From contig NZ_VSKS01000007.1 of the NCBI RefSeq assembly GCF_008312835.1, forward strand, positions 286,583-350,582: a DNA stretch of 64,000 bases. The letters run 5' to 3'. The translations under genes and the position numbers were made by a program. A model generated the notes under the pieces. The model was not told the origin of the DNA, searched no databases, and worked only from the letters and a program-made list of their open reading frames with translations. This document shows positions 32,205 to 41,420 of the stretch, piece after piece. Position 1 is the stretch's first letter. Each line of letters begins with the position of its first letter. This DNA is from Streptomyces marokkonensis. Lineage in GTDB: Bacteria > Actinomycetota > Actinomycetes > Streptomycetales > Streptomycetaceae.

Positions 32205-32400
32205 TCGAGGTGGGCGGCACCCTGGGCGGGCTCAGTGGCACTCGGCGCACCGGCTGGCGAAGGAGCTGCCGGACGAGACCGCCGTCCACCCCACCCAGGG
32301 GTTCGGGTCGTTCTGCTCGGCGACTCAGGCGCCGGCCTGTCCGGCACCATCGGCCAGGAGAAGCGGACGAACACCGCCCTGACCGCCGACGGAATTCCTC
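32205..32400 (+). pseudogene. MBL-fold (persulfide-dioxygenase-like) fragment
   Basis: 32236-32330 reads HSAHRLAKELPDETAVHPTQ, then GFGSFCSATQ, typical of the segment HSAHRLA..LP..T.VYPTHGFGSFC in rhodanese-linked MBL hydrolases, with the metal-site His changed to Gln. After a frameshift near 32330 the adjoining frame gives SGTIGQEKRTNTALTAD, the next block of the same family. No start, N-terminal or C-terminal part remains. Confidence 0.65.
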
Positions 32401-32879
32401 GCCGGCGCCCGCCGACGCGTCACCGAAGGGCGGTGGGGATGCTCGCTCGGCTCGGACGAGCCGGCGGTCTGCGGGGCTGCCACGAGGAACGACGCGTCAC
32501 CAGCCGGGACCGCGACGGCGAGCCCCGGTGCCGGAACGTGCTCGGACACCGACGGCGACCCGCTCCAGGAACCAGCCGGGCTGTTCATGAGCCTCGATCC
32601 CGCCTGTAACGCCGACGCAGTCCTCGCTGCTCTCTGACGAGCCACCGTGCGGCCTACTGGGCAGCGCCGCTTGGCCGGGGCCGTAGTCGTCCGCCCCGAC
32701 TCCTGACCGGCGCCGGATACGACGCCCCACTCCGGCCGATCTGCGGTTCATCAATGGACTTGTCGAAGACAGGTCGACCAGGGCAGTCCGGCCCCTGCCT
32801 GCGCTGCCACGAGGTCAAGGCGCTGTCCAAGCCCCTTGAGGGCAAGGAGATCTGCCGGGCAGGCTCGTCTCCCCAACGG
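32401..32879. other. Intergenic region, no gene seen
   Basis: Only short frames without similarity. Combined with the MBL fragment it looks like decayed DNA between the exporter and the oxidoreductase gene. Confidence 0.4.
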
Positions 32880-33560
32880 TCAGGCCGCCACGGCTTCCTC
32901 GGCGACGAACCTTTCCACGAACGCCCGTGCGCGACGGTCGAGATCCGCGTACTGCGCCTCTCGCTCGGCGCCCGTGACCACTTCACCGACCAGGAGGTTG
33001 CCTTCGGCGTCGAGGCGCTGCGGGCGCTCCTCCGCGTCGGTGAGCAGGCCGACGGTCGAACGGGAGAAGCCGCAGTAGTAGGCGATGCCTTCGCTCAGGT
33101 TGGTTTCGAGGACGCTTCGCATCCCCTCCACGACAGGATCGTCGGCAGTGGCGCCGGCGAGGCCCAGCCACAGCATGCGCTTGCCGGCGAGGCGGGGCTT
33201 GCTGCGGCCGTAGGCGAAGCCGTAGTTCCATACGCGGTCGATCCACCCCTTGAGGATGGCGGGCACGCTCTGCCAGTACACCGGGAAGACAGCGACGACG
33301 ACATCGGCGTCGAGGATGCGCCGCATATGGGCGTGCACTTCGTCCGAGTACGCCTTCTCCCTGTTGCCCCAGTCCGGCTGGTCCGACACGTTCATCCGTG
33401 GGTCGAACCCCTCGGCGTGCAGATCGAGCAGGTCAATGCGGTATCCGGCGGCTTCGAGCCGGGCGGCGGCAAGGCGGGCCGTGTGCCCGGTGAGGGAATC
33501 GATGCGGTGGTGTGCGACGACCACGAGGGCTGTCCTGGCATAACTGCCGTGCTGCGTCAC
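32880..33560 (-). CDS. NAD(P)H-dependent flavodoxin-fold oxidoreductase
   Basis: A 226-residue Flavodoxin_2 family protein (MdaB/KefF/quinone reductase relatives). FMN/FAD-site features: VVVAHHRIDSLTGHTARLA near the N-terminus, VVAVFPVYWQSVPAILKGWI about residue 90, DRVWNYGFAYG following. It should reduce quinones or related electrophiles with NAD(P)H. It is divergent from an AraC-type regulator over a gap with nested inverted repeats. Soluble, no signal peptide. Confidence 0.88.
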   Translation of the reverse strand: MTQHGSYARTALVVVAHHRIDSLTGHTARLAAARLEAAGYRIDLLDLHAEGFDPRMNVSDQPDWGNREKAYSDEVHAHMRRILDADVVVAVFPVYWQSVPAILKGWIDRVWNYGFAYGRSKPRLAGKRMLWLGLAGATADDPVVEGMRSVLETNLSEGIAYYCGFSRSTVGLLTDAEERPQRLDAEGNLLVGEVVTGAEREAQYADLDRRARAFVERFVAEEAVAA

Positions 33561-33615
33561 GGTGTCTCCCGGTGGGTGTCGATCGGTTCGATGAATCCAG
33601 TACAGCCGCGGTGAC

Positions 33616-33663
33616 GTAGATGATCCATGGGAGAAGCGCTTCGAAACATAGGAGATCGTCTAC
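33616..33663. promoter_or_regulatory. Nested inverted repeats in oxidoreductase/AraC gap
   Basis: GTAGATGATC (33616-33625) and GATCGTCTAC (33654-33663) are 9/10 complementary. Nearly concentric inside lies the perfect palindrome GAAGCGCTTC (33633-33642). TACGCT at 33661 may be the -10 of the AraC gene, whose GTG follows 7 nt later (leaderless or near-leaderless). Confidence 0.5.
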
Positions 33664-33673
33664 GCTGTCTTTC

Positions 33674-34648
33674 GTGGATCCTCTGAGTTCGCTGCTGAGC
33701 GGTATCCGGGCCGAGGGGTCGGTCGTGAGCCGTGCCGTACTGACGGTGCCCTGGACCATCCGCTTCGTCGACGAAGCGCCGCTCATCATGATCAGCGTGC
33801 TGCGCGGTGGGGGAACCCTGCTCCTGCCCGACGAAACCGAACGAGCGGTCGGTGCGGGCGACACGGCCATCGTCCGCGGCCCCGCACCGTTCCACCTCGC
33901 GGACCATCCCACCACCATCCACAGCTCCCACGCCGCATACGAACTCGCCTGCTTCACCACGAACGCCGAGTGCACCGCACAGGAACTCGGAGGTATCCAC
34001 TGGGGCAACGACACGGATGAAGCGACCACGCTGATCGTGGGCGCCTACCGCGCCTCGGGCCACCGCCACGAGCGGCTCCTGCGTGCCCTCCCGCCCGTCC
34101 TGGTGGTGAAGGAGGACGCAGAGGTCTGTGCCTGGCTGGAATCGGCCGCCGCCGACGCCGCCCAACACTCGGCCGGTTCGCAGGCGCTGATGGACCGGCT
34201 CCTCGACTGGGCCCTCGTCTGCACGCTGCGCAGCTGGTTCGACAAGGCGGGCGCCGACGCGCCCAGTTGGTACAGGGGCCTCGCCGACCCGATCCTCGCG
34301 CCAGCCCTGCAGTCCTTCCACGACCGGCCCGCCGAAGCCTGGACGGTGGCGTCCCTTGCTGCTCAAGCCGGCGTCTCCCGCGCGCTGTTCGCCAAGCGCT
34401 TCACCCGGCTGATGGGCCGCCCGCCCCTCTCCTACCTCACCGAATGCCGCATGGACGAGGCCGAGGCGCTTCTGTCCGACACGGACCTCGGCATCGCCCA
34501 GATCGCCAGGTCAGTTGGCTACGCCGACGCTTTCGGCTTCAGTGCCGCATTCAAACGCCACAAGGGGCTGAGCCCCAGCACGTTCCGCTCCCGGGCGGCT
34601 GCGGCGGGTCCCAGTTCTTCCAGCTCCGGGCAGTCGGCGGTGCGGTAG
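33674..34648 (+). CDS. AraC family regulator (cupin + HTH)
   Basis: A 324-residue regulator. Residues ~10-190 form the cupin-type ligand domain (GGGTLLLPDETERAVGAGDT), and ~215-310 the two-HTH AraC domain (WTVASLAAQAGVSRALFAKR; IAQIARSVGYADAFGFSAAF). GTG at 33674 fits the family start (MDPLSSLLSGIRAEG). Members of this class often activate the adjacent flavodoxin-fold oxidoreductase on electrophile or quinone exposure; that is inferred from divergence. Confidence 0.88.
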   Translation: MDPLSSLLSGIRAEGSVVSRAVLTVPWTIRFVDEAPLIMISVLRGGGTLLLPDETERAVGAGDTAIVRGPAPFHLADHPTTIHSSHAAYELACFTTNAECTAQELGGIHWGNDTDEATTLIVGAYRASGHRHERLLRALPPVLVVKEDAEVCAWLESAAADAAQHSAGSQALMDRLLDWALVCTLRSWFDKAGADAPSWYRGLADPILAPALQSFHDRPAEAWTVASLAAQAGVSRALFAKRFTRLMGRPPLSYLTECRMDEAEALLSDTDLGIAQIARSVGYADAFGFSAAFKRHKGLSPSTFRSRAAAAGPSSSSSGQSAVR

Positions 34649-34803
34649 GCGAGGAAGGGAGGGCTGCCGGACGCCTCCAGGCGGAATCGGGAACCGGCAA
34701 GAACGTCCGTACCGCGGACGCTGCGCGCGGGAGATGCCCAGCCCGTTCCGTGATCCGGTCATGCCGCACAGCGTCGCTGCCGGCAGCGCGATCGCTTCTC
34801 GGC

Positions 34804-34959
34804 ACCCTGTAGCAGCCGGGCTGTCAGCAGTACGGCGAAGGATGGCGTGAGCCGGGCCAGTGAGGACGCGGCGCCGAGGTGTGTTCTGCCGAGCAGGAGG
34901 ATACGGCGCCTGTCGAGTACGTCGCCCAGCCGGTCGCCGAGCATCAGTAGCCCGCCGCC
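34804..34959 (-). pseudogene. MFS drug-transporter fragment
   Basis: The complement reads GGGLLMLGDRLGDVLDRRRI, then LLLGRTHLGAASSLARLTPS and FAVLLTARLLQG, the TM2-TM4 region of DHA2-type MFS transporters (LLMLGARLGDVLGRRRVLLLG). No start, no N-terminal helix and no downstream helices remain. 34649-34803 and 34960-35146 show no gene, except the ribosome site of the next gene. Confidence 0.65.
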
Positions 34960-35146
34960 GGTGATCGTTGCACGACCAGGCCTCTTCGGCTGCCTTGCCT
35001 GGATTTGTCCCGCACCATCCCTGCGGCGTCGCCGGGGAACGGGCGACTGGACCCTGCGCAGCGGATCCCTCCCACGTGGCTCCGGCGGTCGTATGGTTCG
35101 GGGTGATTTATGGTGACGTAAGGAGGATGTCCCTACCGGAGGTGCA

Positions 35147-36028
35147 ATGATGCGCGCCGCGGCAGCGATCGTCTCCTGGGCTGTCAGCGTGGCGCTCATC
35201 GTCGCGACTACGGCTTGCGACCAGGGCGGGTCGGAGGCACCGAACGTCCGGTACGGTGACTGCCCGGTCTCGGGTCATTACGGGGAGTTCGACCTGTCAC
35301 CCGAGACGGTGGGCGCCCTCACGGTCAAAACGACCCTGCCTGCGCCCGGCTGGTGGAACGGTGACACGCCGGACTCCGTCAGGAGCGGCTACGAATTCTG
35401 TATGGCGGCCAACATCGCCTACCGGTCCGGACTCGACCGGGTGACGGTGGAGAACGCCCCCTTCCCGGAGATCGTGTCCGGCCGGACCGAGGACTTCGAT
35501 CTGGCCCTGGCACAGATCACGATTACGCCGGAACGGAGCAAGGTCGCCGATTTCTCCCCGCCCTACCTCTCCTCGACCCTGGGACTGCTGATCAGGGACG
35601 GTGAGGAGATCAACGAGGACAACATCCGCGACGTCCGCGTCGGAGTGGCCGAGGGCACCACGGGCGAGGAGTTCGTCGAAAACCGCATCAAGCCGACCAA
35701 GCCCGTGACCGCGTTCGCCAACGACCCGGAGATGGTCGCGGCGCTGGGGGAGGGGCGGATCGACGCGGTCATCCACGACACGACGATCCTGCTGGCGTAT
35801 CCCCAGCAGAGGGAGGAGAGGGTTCGCCTCGTGGGCCAGTACAGGACCGGCCAGAGTTACGGCGCCCTCTACCCCAAGGAGTCACCCGACAAAGACGAAC
35901 TGGACCGGATCATCAAACAGCTGATCGACGACGGGACGCTCGCCAAACTGTCGGCCGTCTATCTCGGGGCCGCTTTCGGCCGGGACCCGGTCAAGATCCC
36001 GTACCTCACAGTCGACGACGGCCCCTGA
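35147..36028 (+). CDS. Solute-binding lipoprotein (SBP_bac_3 type)
   Basis: A 293-residue lipoprotein: signal peptide ending VATTAC (lipidated Cys 24). The rest is a family-3 solute-binding fold of the amino-acid/polar solute type (VRSGYEFCMAANIAYRSGLD; FDLALAQITITPERSKVADF; SPPYLSSTLGLLIRDG; VGVAEGTTGEEFVENRI). ATG 35147 (or the next ATG at 35150) follows GGAGGTGCA. No permease or ATPase gene is adjacent, so it may be an orphan binding protein or feed a distant ABC system. Confidence 0.85.
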   Translation: MMRAAAAIVSWAVSVALIVATTACDQGGSEAPNVRYGDCPVSGHYGEFDLSPETVGALTVKTTLPAPGWWNGDTPDSVRSGYEFCMAANIAYRSGLDRVTVENAPFPEIVSGRTEDFDLALAQITITPERSKVADFSPPYLSSTLGLLIRDGEEINEDNIRDVRVGVAEGTTGEEFVENRIKPTKPVTAFANDPEMVAALGEGRIDAVIHDTTILLAYPQQREERVRLVGQYRTGQSYGALYPKESPDKDELDRIIKQLIDDGTLAKLSAVYLGAAFGRDPVKIPYLTVDDGP

Positions 36029-36039
36029 ACGCGCTCGCC

Positions 36040-38820
36040 TCACAGGTCCGCCATCAGGAGACCGCTCAGGTCCCCGGCGGCTCCGGCGGACAGTGCCTGC
36101 TCAGCCCAGATGATCTTGCCTCTGTCGGTGTACCGGGTGCCCCAGCGGCGCGACAGTTGCGCCACGAGGAACAGACCACGGCCCCCTTCGTCGGTGATAG
36201 CTGCGCGGCGCAGGTGCGGGGAGGTGCTGGTGCCGTCGCTGACCTCGCAGATCAGGCTGTCGCCGTCGCGCAGCAGCCGCAGGCTGATGGGGCTCGCCCC
36301 GTAACGGATGGCATTCGTGACCAGCTCGCTCAGGATCAGCTCGGTCGTGAAAGCGGCCTCGCCGAGCCCCCAGGACTCCAGCCTGCCGCTGGCCTCGGCG
36401 CGGATCCGGGACACGGCGGCGGGGTCGTCGGGCACCTCCCACTCCCCGACCTGTGCCGGGTCGAGCAGCCGGGTGCGCGCGACGAGCAAGGCGATGTCGT
36501 CACTCGCCCTGGTGCGCAGCATCGCGTTGAGCACCGCCCGGCAGGTGTCGTCCGGAGTGGCGCCGTCGGCACGCGCCAGCGCCTCCCTCAGCATGCCGAG
36601 CCCGACGTCGATGTCACGGCCTCGGGCCTCGACCAGCCCGTCGGTGTAGAGGACCAGTCGGCTGTCGGCGGCCAGCCGGAGCTCGGCCGTCTCGACCGGC
36701 AGACCTCCTCCCACGCCAAGCGGCGGGGCAACGGGAACGTCGGGGAAGGTCACGGAGCCGTCGGGCGAAACCAGCGCCGGACCGGGATGACCGGCCCGGG
36801 CGACAACACACCGCCCGGACACCGGATCATAGACGGCGTAAAGGCAGGTGGCACCGGTGACGGCCTCGGTGTTCCCCTCGGCTGCCGCGTCCTGGTCGAT
36901 CCGGGTGACCAGGTCGTCCAGGTGTGCGAGAAGCTCGTCCGGAGGCAGGTCCAGAGAGGCGAAGTTGTGCACTGCGGTTCTCAGGCGCCCCATCGTCGCG
37001 GCGGCGTGCAGCCCGTGTCCCACGACGTCGCCGACCACCAGGGCCACCCGGGCCCCCGGCAGCGGGATGACGTCGTACCAGTCGCCGCCTACGCCCGCTC
37101 GGGCGGGAAGGTACCGGTGCCCGACCTCCAGGGCGGACAGCTCGGGGAGTGTGCCGGGCAGCAGGCTGCGCTGGAGGGTGACGGCCGTGGTGTGCTCGCG
37201 GGTATAGCGGCGCGCGTTGTCGATGCACACGGCCGCCCGGGCGGCGAGTTCCTCAGCGGGGGACAGGTCGTCCGACTCGAAAGGCTCCTGCTCCGAACGC
37301 CAGAACTCCACGACGCCCAGCAGCTGGCCTCGAGCCTGGAGCGGCACTGAGATCATGGAATGGATACCGTATTCGATGACCCTCCGGGTCTGCTCCGGGT
37401 CCTGGGCGCGCCATCCGTCGGCCATGGCGAGGTGCGACACCAAGACCGGCCGGCCGGAGGTCATACCGACGGACACGGGGTTGCCGGGCACGTAGCGCAA
37501 AGGCGTTCCGACGGGGGCAAGGGGCGCCTCCTCCCGGATGCCCGCGGCTGCGATGCGGCGCATTTCCGTACGCGCTCCCGTTGGTTCACCACCAAGCAGT
37601 ACGGGCTCGACCAACTCGACGGTGGCGAAGTCGGCGAAGCGCGGGACCGCCACCTCGGTCAGCTCCTCGGCGGTGCGCTTGATGTCCAGGGTGGTGCCGA
37701 TGCGCGTGCTGGCCTCATAGAGCAGCTGCAGGCGCCCGCCCGCCACCTCCGCTCGGCCCGCGAGGGCGCGCAGCTCCGTGGTGTCCCGCAGGGTGGCGAC
37801 GATACCCCCCTTCGGGTCCACCGGCCGGAGGCTGACCGCGAGCAGGAGGTCCCCGGCGAGGAAGACCTTGTCCGTGACCGCACGGCCCGATTCCAGCAGT
37901 CCGGCCAGGGCCGGGCTCAGGCCGAGTGCGGTGACCGGCCTGCCCTCGGCCTCCGGTGGCAGCTCGAGCAGTCGGCGCGCCTCGTCGTTGGCCAGCAGCA
38001 GCCTTCCGTCACCGTCCAGAATGATCACGCCTTCACGGACCGCGTGCAGCACCGCGTCGTGATGCTCGTACATGCGGGTCATCTCCACCGGCAACAGACC
38101 TCGGGTCTGGCGCCGCAATCGCCCGCTGACCAGTGCCGACCCTCCTGCGGCCAGCAGGAGCGCGACACCGCCCGCGGTGAAGATCACCGGCAGCTGGTGC
38201 TGCACTGTACTGGTCACCTTGTCCACCGTGACCCCCACGGTGACGAGGCCGACCGCGGTCCCCTCTTCGTCGAAGACGGCCACCGTCGAGTCGACCGCCT
38301 TTCCCAGACTGCTGTCGAACGTGGTCTGGTGGGGTTCACCTTCGAGCGCCTCGCCATAGGAGGCGGAGACGTGCTCACCGATCTGGTCCGGGTCCGGGTG
38401 GGTCCAACGGAAGCCGTAAGGGCTCAGCGCCACGACGTAGTCGACGCCGGTCTTCTCGCGCACTGCCTCGGCATGGGGCTGGAGCGCCGCCGTCGGGTCA
38501 TCGCTCTGCATCGCCTCCGCGGTGCCCGGTGCTTTCGCGAACGACTCAGCCGCAACCAGCGACCGATCGCCGGCCTCTTGGATCGCGCTGTTGCTGTCCT
38601 GGATCACGAGCGCCACCACGGCCGTGGCGATGAGCAGCAGGACGACCACCAGCTGCAGCAGGAAGACCTGACCGGCGACGCTGCGCGGCTTCAGCAAGGA
38701 CAGGACGCGCGGGCCGGCCGGACGGTGATGTGCCCCCGGGCCGGCTTCCGACGGTCCGGCCTTCGGCGGCACTCGGCCGCCCGGCCGGCCCGCAGGGACG
38801 AATTGCCGGATCTTACCCAT
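36040..38820 (-). CDS. Multidomain sensor SpoIIE-type PP2C phosphatase
   Basis: A 926-residue membrane sensor. TM1 ~48-70 and TM2 ~212-232 flank an extracytoplasmic Cache-like domain (VDYVVALSPYGFRWTHPDPD). Then PAS (~250-355, VREGVIILDGDGRLLLANDE), GAF (~375-545), PP2C/SpoIIE (~565-785, GDWYDVIPLPGARVALVVGD with metal-binding Asp), and a C-terminal HATPase (~805-900, LSELVTNAIRYGASPI). Such proteins control sigma factors by dephosphorylating anti-anti-sigma factors, with the HATPase acting as anti-sigma kinase; partners are not encoded nearby. ATG 38820 precedes a basic segment. Confidence 0.88.
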   Translation of the reverse strand: MGKIRQFVPAGRPGGRVPPKAGPSEAGPGAHHRPAGPRVLSLLKPRSVAGQVFLLQLVVVLLLIATAVVALVIQDSNSAIQEAGDRSLVAAESFAKAPGTAEAMQSDDPTAALQPHAEAVREKTGVDYVVALSPYGFRWTHPDPDQIGEHVSASYGEALEGEPHQTTFDSSLGKAVDSTVAVFDEEGTAVGLVTVGVTVDKVTSTVQHQLPVIFTAGGVALLLAAGGSALVSGRLRRQTRGLLPVEMTRMYEHHDAVLHAVREGVIILDGDGRLLLANDEARRLLELPPEAEGRPVTALGLSPALAGLLESGRAVTDKVFLAGDLLLAVSLRPVDPKGGIVATLRDTTELRALAGRAEVAGGRLQLLYEASTRIGTTLDIKRTAEELTEVAVPRFADFATVELVEPVLLGGEPTGARTEMRRIAAAGIREEAPLAPVGTPLRYVPGNPVSVGMTSGRPVLVSHLAMADGWRAQDPEQTRRVIEYGIHSMISVPLQARGQLLGVVEFWRSEQEPFESDDLSPAEELAARAAVCIDNARRYTREHTTAVTLQRSLLPGTLPELSALEVGHRYLPARAGVGGDWYDVIPLPGARVALVVGDVVGHGLHAAATMGRLRTAVHNFASLDLPPDELLAHLDDLVTRIDQDAAAEGNTEAVTGATCLYAVYDPVSGRCVVARAGHPGPALVSPDGSVTFPDVPVAPPLGVGGGLPVETAELRLAADSRLVLYTDGLVEARGRDIDVGLGMLREALARADGATPDDTCRAVLNAMLRTRASDDIALLVARTRLLDPAQVGEWEVPDDPAAVSRIRAEASGRLESWGLGEAAFTTELILSELVTNAIRYGASPISLRLLRDGDSLICEVSDGTSTSPHLRRAAITDEGGRGLFLVAQLSRRWGTRYTDRGKIIWAEQALSAGAAGDLSGLLMADL

Positions 38821-39476
38821 TTTTCCAGTATTGGTGACCGACTCGGTGAGTGCGGCTCAGAACGGGCCCGCCGGGCGGTGCCGCAGTGAGCAGGGAGTGG
38901 TCGGCCTGGACCCGTCGGCGGATACGGGCCGGCAGTCCGGCCCGCCCCCAATGGCCAGCCTTCGGACAGACCCGGTCCGAAGCGAACCGAACCGGGATCC
39001 GCGGACCCCCGCGGACCCCCGGGCTGTGGCGAGGTCGCCGGCGTCATCGGCGTCGCGCCTGGGCACGTCGACGTCAAGGGGGACAGGCATCGCGAATGCT
39101 GCGACGGGCCACTGCCCGCCGTATCCGGTGGTCTCGTCCTCCGAGACCGTTCCACCTGCGGTTCTCGCAGGCCAGCGGCGCGCACGCGCACATCCCGCAC
39201 TTCCTGGCGTTGACGCCGGGGACGGCCTGGCTATGGGGCGTCCGACGGGTGAGCAAGGCCGGCGACAACGACGAGGGCCAGGGCTTCGACCGGATGTGCG
39301 ACCCCGTACACGGGCAGTCCGCGCATGGCTACAACCTGTCGAGCGCCCTGCCCGACGCCCCGGTCCCCGGGCACTGGTACTCCGCCCGGTTCCAAGAGCT
39401 CATGAAGAACGCCCGCCCGCCGCTGCCGCAGGCCTGGGAAGGGCCGAAGCGGCCGCGCCGCCCCGCACGGGTGCGG
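38821..39476. other. Intergenic region with a possible orphan fragment
   Basis: On the + strand, 39150-39470 is open and reads FSQASGAHAHIPHFLALTPG, then TAWLWGVR and later GHWYSARFQELMKNARPPLP. The first part faintly recalls TnsA-like endonuclease N-termini, but there is no start and no catalytic set. I treat it as an unassigned remnant. Confidence 0.3.
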
Positions 39477-40319
39477 TCAGCCCTTGACGGCGGAACTGGC
39501 GACCCCTTGGACGAACCAGCGCTGGAAGAAAGCGAAGACGACGAGGACCGGCAGGACGAGCAGGACACCGAAGGCGAGGATCTGGCCCCAGTCCGGGGGC
39601 TGCTGCCCCTGGAAGACGCTCATCTCCAGGGGAAGGGGACGCACCGACGGGTCGGACACCATCAGCACCGGCCACAGGAAGGATCCCCACTGGATGAGGA
39701 AAGTGAGGATCGCGACCGAGGCGAACACCGGCCTGGACATCGGCACGATGATCGCGAAGAAGGTGCGCCAGGGTCCCGCGCCGTCCAGCCGGGCCGCCTC
39801 CTCGATGCTCGGCGGGATCTTCTTGAAGAAGGTGTGGAACTGGTAGATGGCGAAGGCGTTGGCGACGAACGGCAGCGCCTGGATGTAGAGGGTGTTGCGC
39901 TGGCCGTTGTACATGTAGAACAGCGGCACCGCCACCGACTCGAACGGGATCAGCATCAGCAGCAGGACGAGGGTGAACACCGCGTTCCGGCCCCGCCACT
40001 TCAGCCGCGTCAGCCCGTACGCCGCCATCGAGTTGACGATCAGTCCGCCCGTCACCACCACGAACGACAGCAGCACCGACACGCCCATGAACTGCCAGAA
40101 GTATCCGGTGCTGTCGGAGTTGAGACTGTCCAGGACGGCGGCGTAGTTGTCGAAGGAGAGGCGGGTGGGCAGGAAGCCGGACAGGCCGTTGAGGACCTCG
40201 TCGGACGGCTTGAGACTGCCGAGGAAGAGGTAGAGCGCGGGCAGGGCGAAGACGAACGCCAGGACGCTCAGGACGGCGTAGTCGAGGACGCGGCGTACGG
40301 GCGTACGGGTCATGGCCAT
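39477..40319 (-). CDS. Sugar ABC transporter permease (MalG type)
   Basis: A 280-residue inner-membrane permease with six TM segments. The cytoplasmic EAA loop (IEEAARLDGAGPWRTFFAII) that contacts the ATPase is at ~195-214. It is downstream of the MalF-type permease (7-bp gap) and the binding protein, forming a carbohydrate importer. No ATPase is in the operon; Streptomyces often use a shared MsiK-type ATPase. The sugar is probably a fructoside, given the divergent GH32 gene. Confidence 0.9.
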   Translation of the reverse strand: MAMTRTPVRRVLDYAVLSVLAFVFALPALYLFLGSLKPSDEVLNGLSGFLPTRLSFDNYAAVLDSLNSDSTGYFWQFMGVSVLLSFVVVTGGLIVNSMAAYGLTRLKWRGRNAVFTLVLLLMLIPFESVAVPLFYMYNGQRNTLYIQALPFVANAFAIYQFHTFFKKIPPSIEEAARLDGAGPWRTFFAIIVPMSRPVFASVAILTFLIQWGSFLWPVLMVSDPSVRPLPLEMSVFQGQQPPDWGQILAFGVLLVLPVLVVFAFFQRWFVQGVASSAVKG

Positions 40320-40326
40320 GGGTCTG

Positions 40327-41319
40327 TCAGTCCTCGTTGTCGGGCCGGACGACGCGGCGCTGGACGATCGTCAGGGCTACGACGATCAGGAAGAACACCA
40401 CCGTGACGGCGGATGCCTGGCCGATGTTGTTCTGGTCGAAGGCGGTGGTGACGGCCTGGTACATCACCGTGCGGGTGGCGTCCTCGTCCAGGCCGCCGCC
40501 CCGGATGAGGATGTACACCTGGTCGAAGACCCGGAAGGACAGCACCGAGGTCAGCATCGCGACGAACACCAGGGTGCCGCGGATGCTGGGCAGTGTGACG
40601 TGCCGGAACTGCTGCCATCGCGAGGCCCGGTCCAGCTGGGAGGCCTCGTAGAGCTCGCCCGGTATCTGCTGGAGGCCGGCCAGCAGGATGACCATCTGGA
40701 AGCCGACGCCCTGCCACACCGACAGCACGATGATCGACCCCATCGCGGTGAGACCGTCGCCGAGCCAGTCGAAGGCGCCCCAGTTGCCGAAACTCACGAC
40801 GTCGAGCGCGGAGTTGAGCATGCCCTGCTCGCTGCGGGCGAGGATCAGCCGCCAGATCACGGCCACGAGCGCCATCGGGAAGACGACCGGCATGAAGAAG
40901 AAGGACCGGAACAGGCCGATGGCCTTCAGCTTGCGGTTGAGCAGGATCGCCAGCGCCAGCGCGAGGCCGGTCTGGAGCGGTACGACGACCGCGGCGAAGG
41001 TCAGGTTGTTCAGCAGTGCCCGCAGGAATGGGCCGGACAGGTCGGGGTCGGTGAACAGCCGCCGGTAGTGCTCCACGCCGAAGAAGGCGGGTTCGAGCGG
41101 GGAGCCGAGGCGGACGTTGTAGAAGGAGAGCACCACGGCGTAGCCGAACGGGATGCCGACGAAGGCGATCAGCCCGCCGACGGCCGGGGCGGACATCAGC
41201 AGTCCGTGCAGCAGGTCCCGGTTGCCGCGCGGGCGACGCGAGGGTTTTGCGGGGGGCGCGGACGAGGCGGCCTGCGCCCGGCCTGGGGCCGCGGTGTGCG
41301 CGGGTTCCACGGTTTTCAC
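40327..41319 (-). CDS. Sugar ABC transporter permease (MalF type)
   Basis: A 330-residue permease. After a polar N-terminus of ~45 residues there are six or so TM segments (LLMSAPAVGGLIAFVGIPFG first). The EAA-like loop (YEASQLDRASRWQQFRHVTL) lies at ~236. It is paired with the MalG-type permease and located after the binding protein gene in the same operon, so it supplies half of the translocation pore. Confidence 0.9.
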   Translation of the reverse strand: MKTVEPAHTAAPGRAQAASSAPPAKPSRRPRGNRDLLHGLLMSAPAVGGLIAFVGIPFGYAVVLSFYNVRLGSPLEPAFFGVEHYRRLFTDPDLSGPFLRALLNNLTFAAVVVPLQTGLALALAILLNRKLKAIGLFRSFFFMPVVFPMALVAVIWRLILARSEQGMLNSALDVVSFGNWGAFDWLGDGLTAMGSIIVLSVWQGVGFQMVILLAGLQQIPGELYEASQLDRASRWQQFRHVTLPSIRGTLVFVAMLTSVLSFRVFDQVYILIRGGGLDEDATRTVMYQAVTTAFDQNNIGQASAVTVVFFLIVVALTIVQRRVVRPDNED

Positions 41320-41420
41320 TGGGGGTCCTCTTCCCGGAGGGGCGGGCTCGGCCGGTATGTGGCCGCGTCGTTGCGCGGCCCCGTCGCCGGCGGCCCGCCC
41401 GGGCCGATGCGTCCTGCGGG

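Noticed and set aside
39150-39470. Possible TnsA-like transposition protein
   Set aside because: Only a faint resemblance in ~25 residues; no start and no catalytic residues, so not called as a mobile element.
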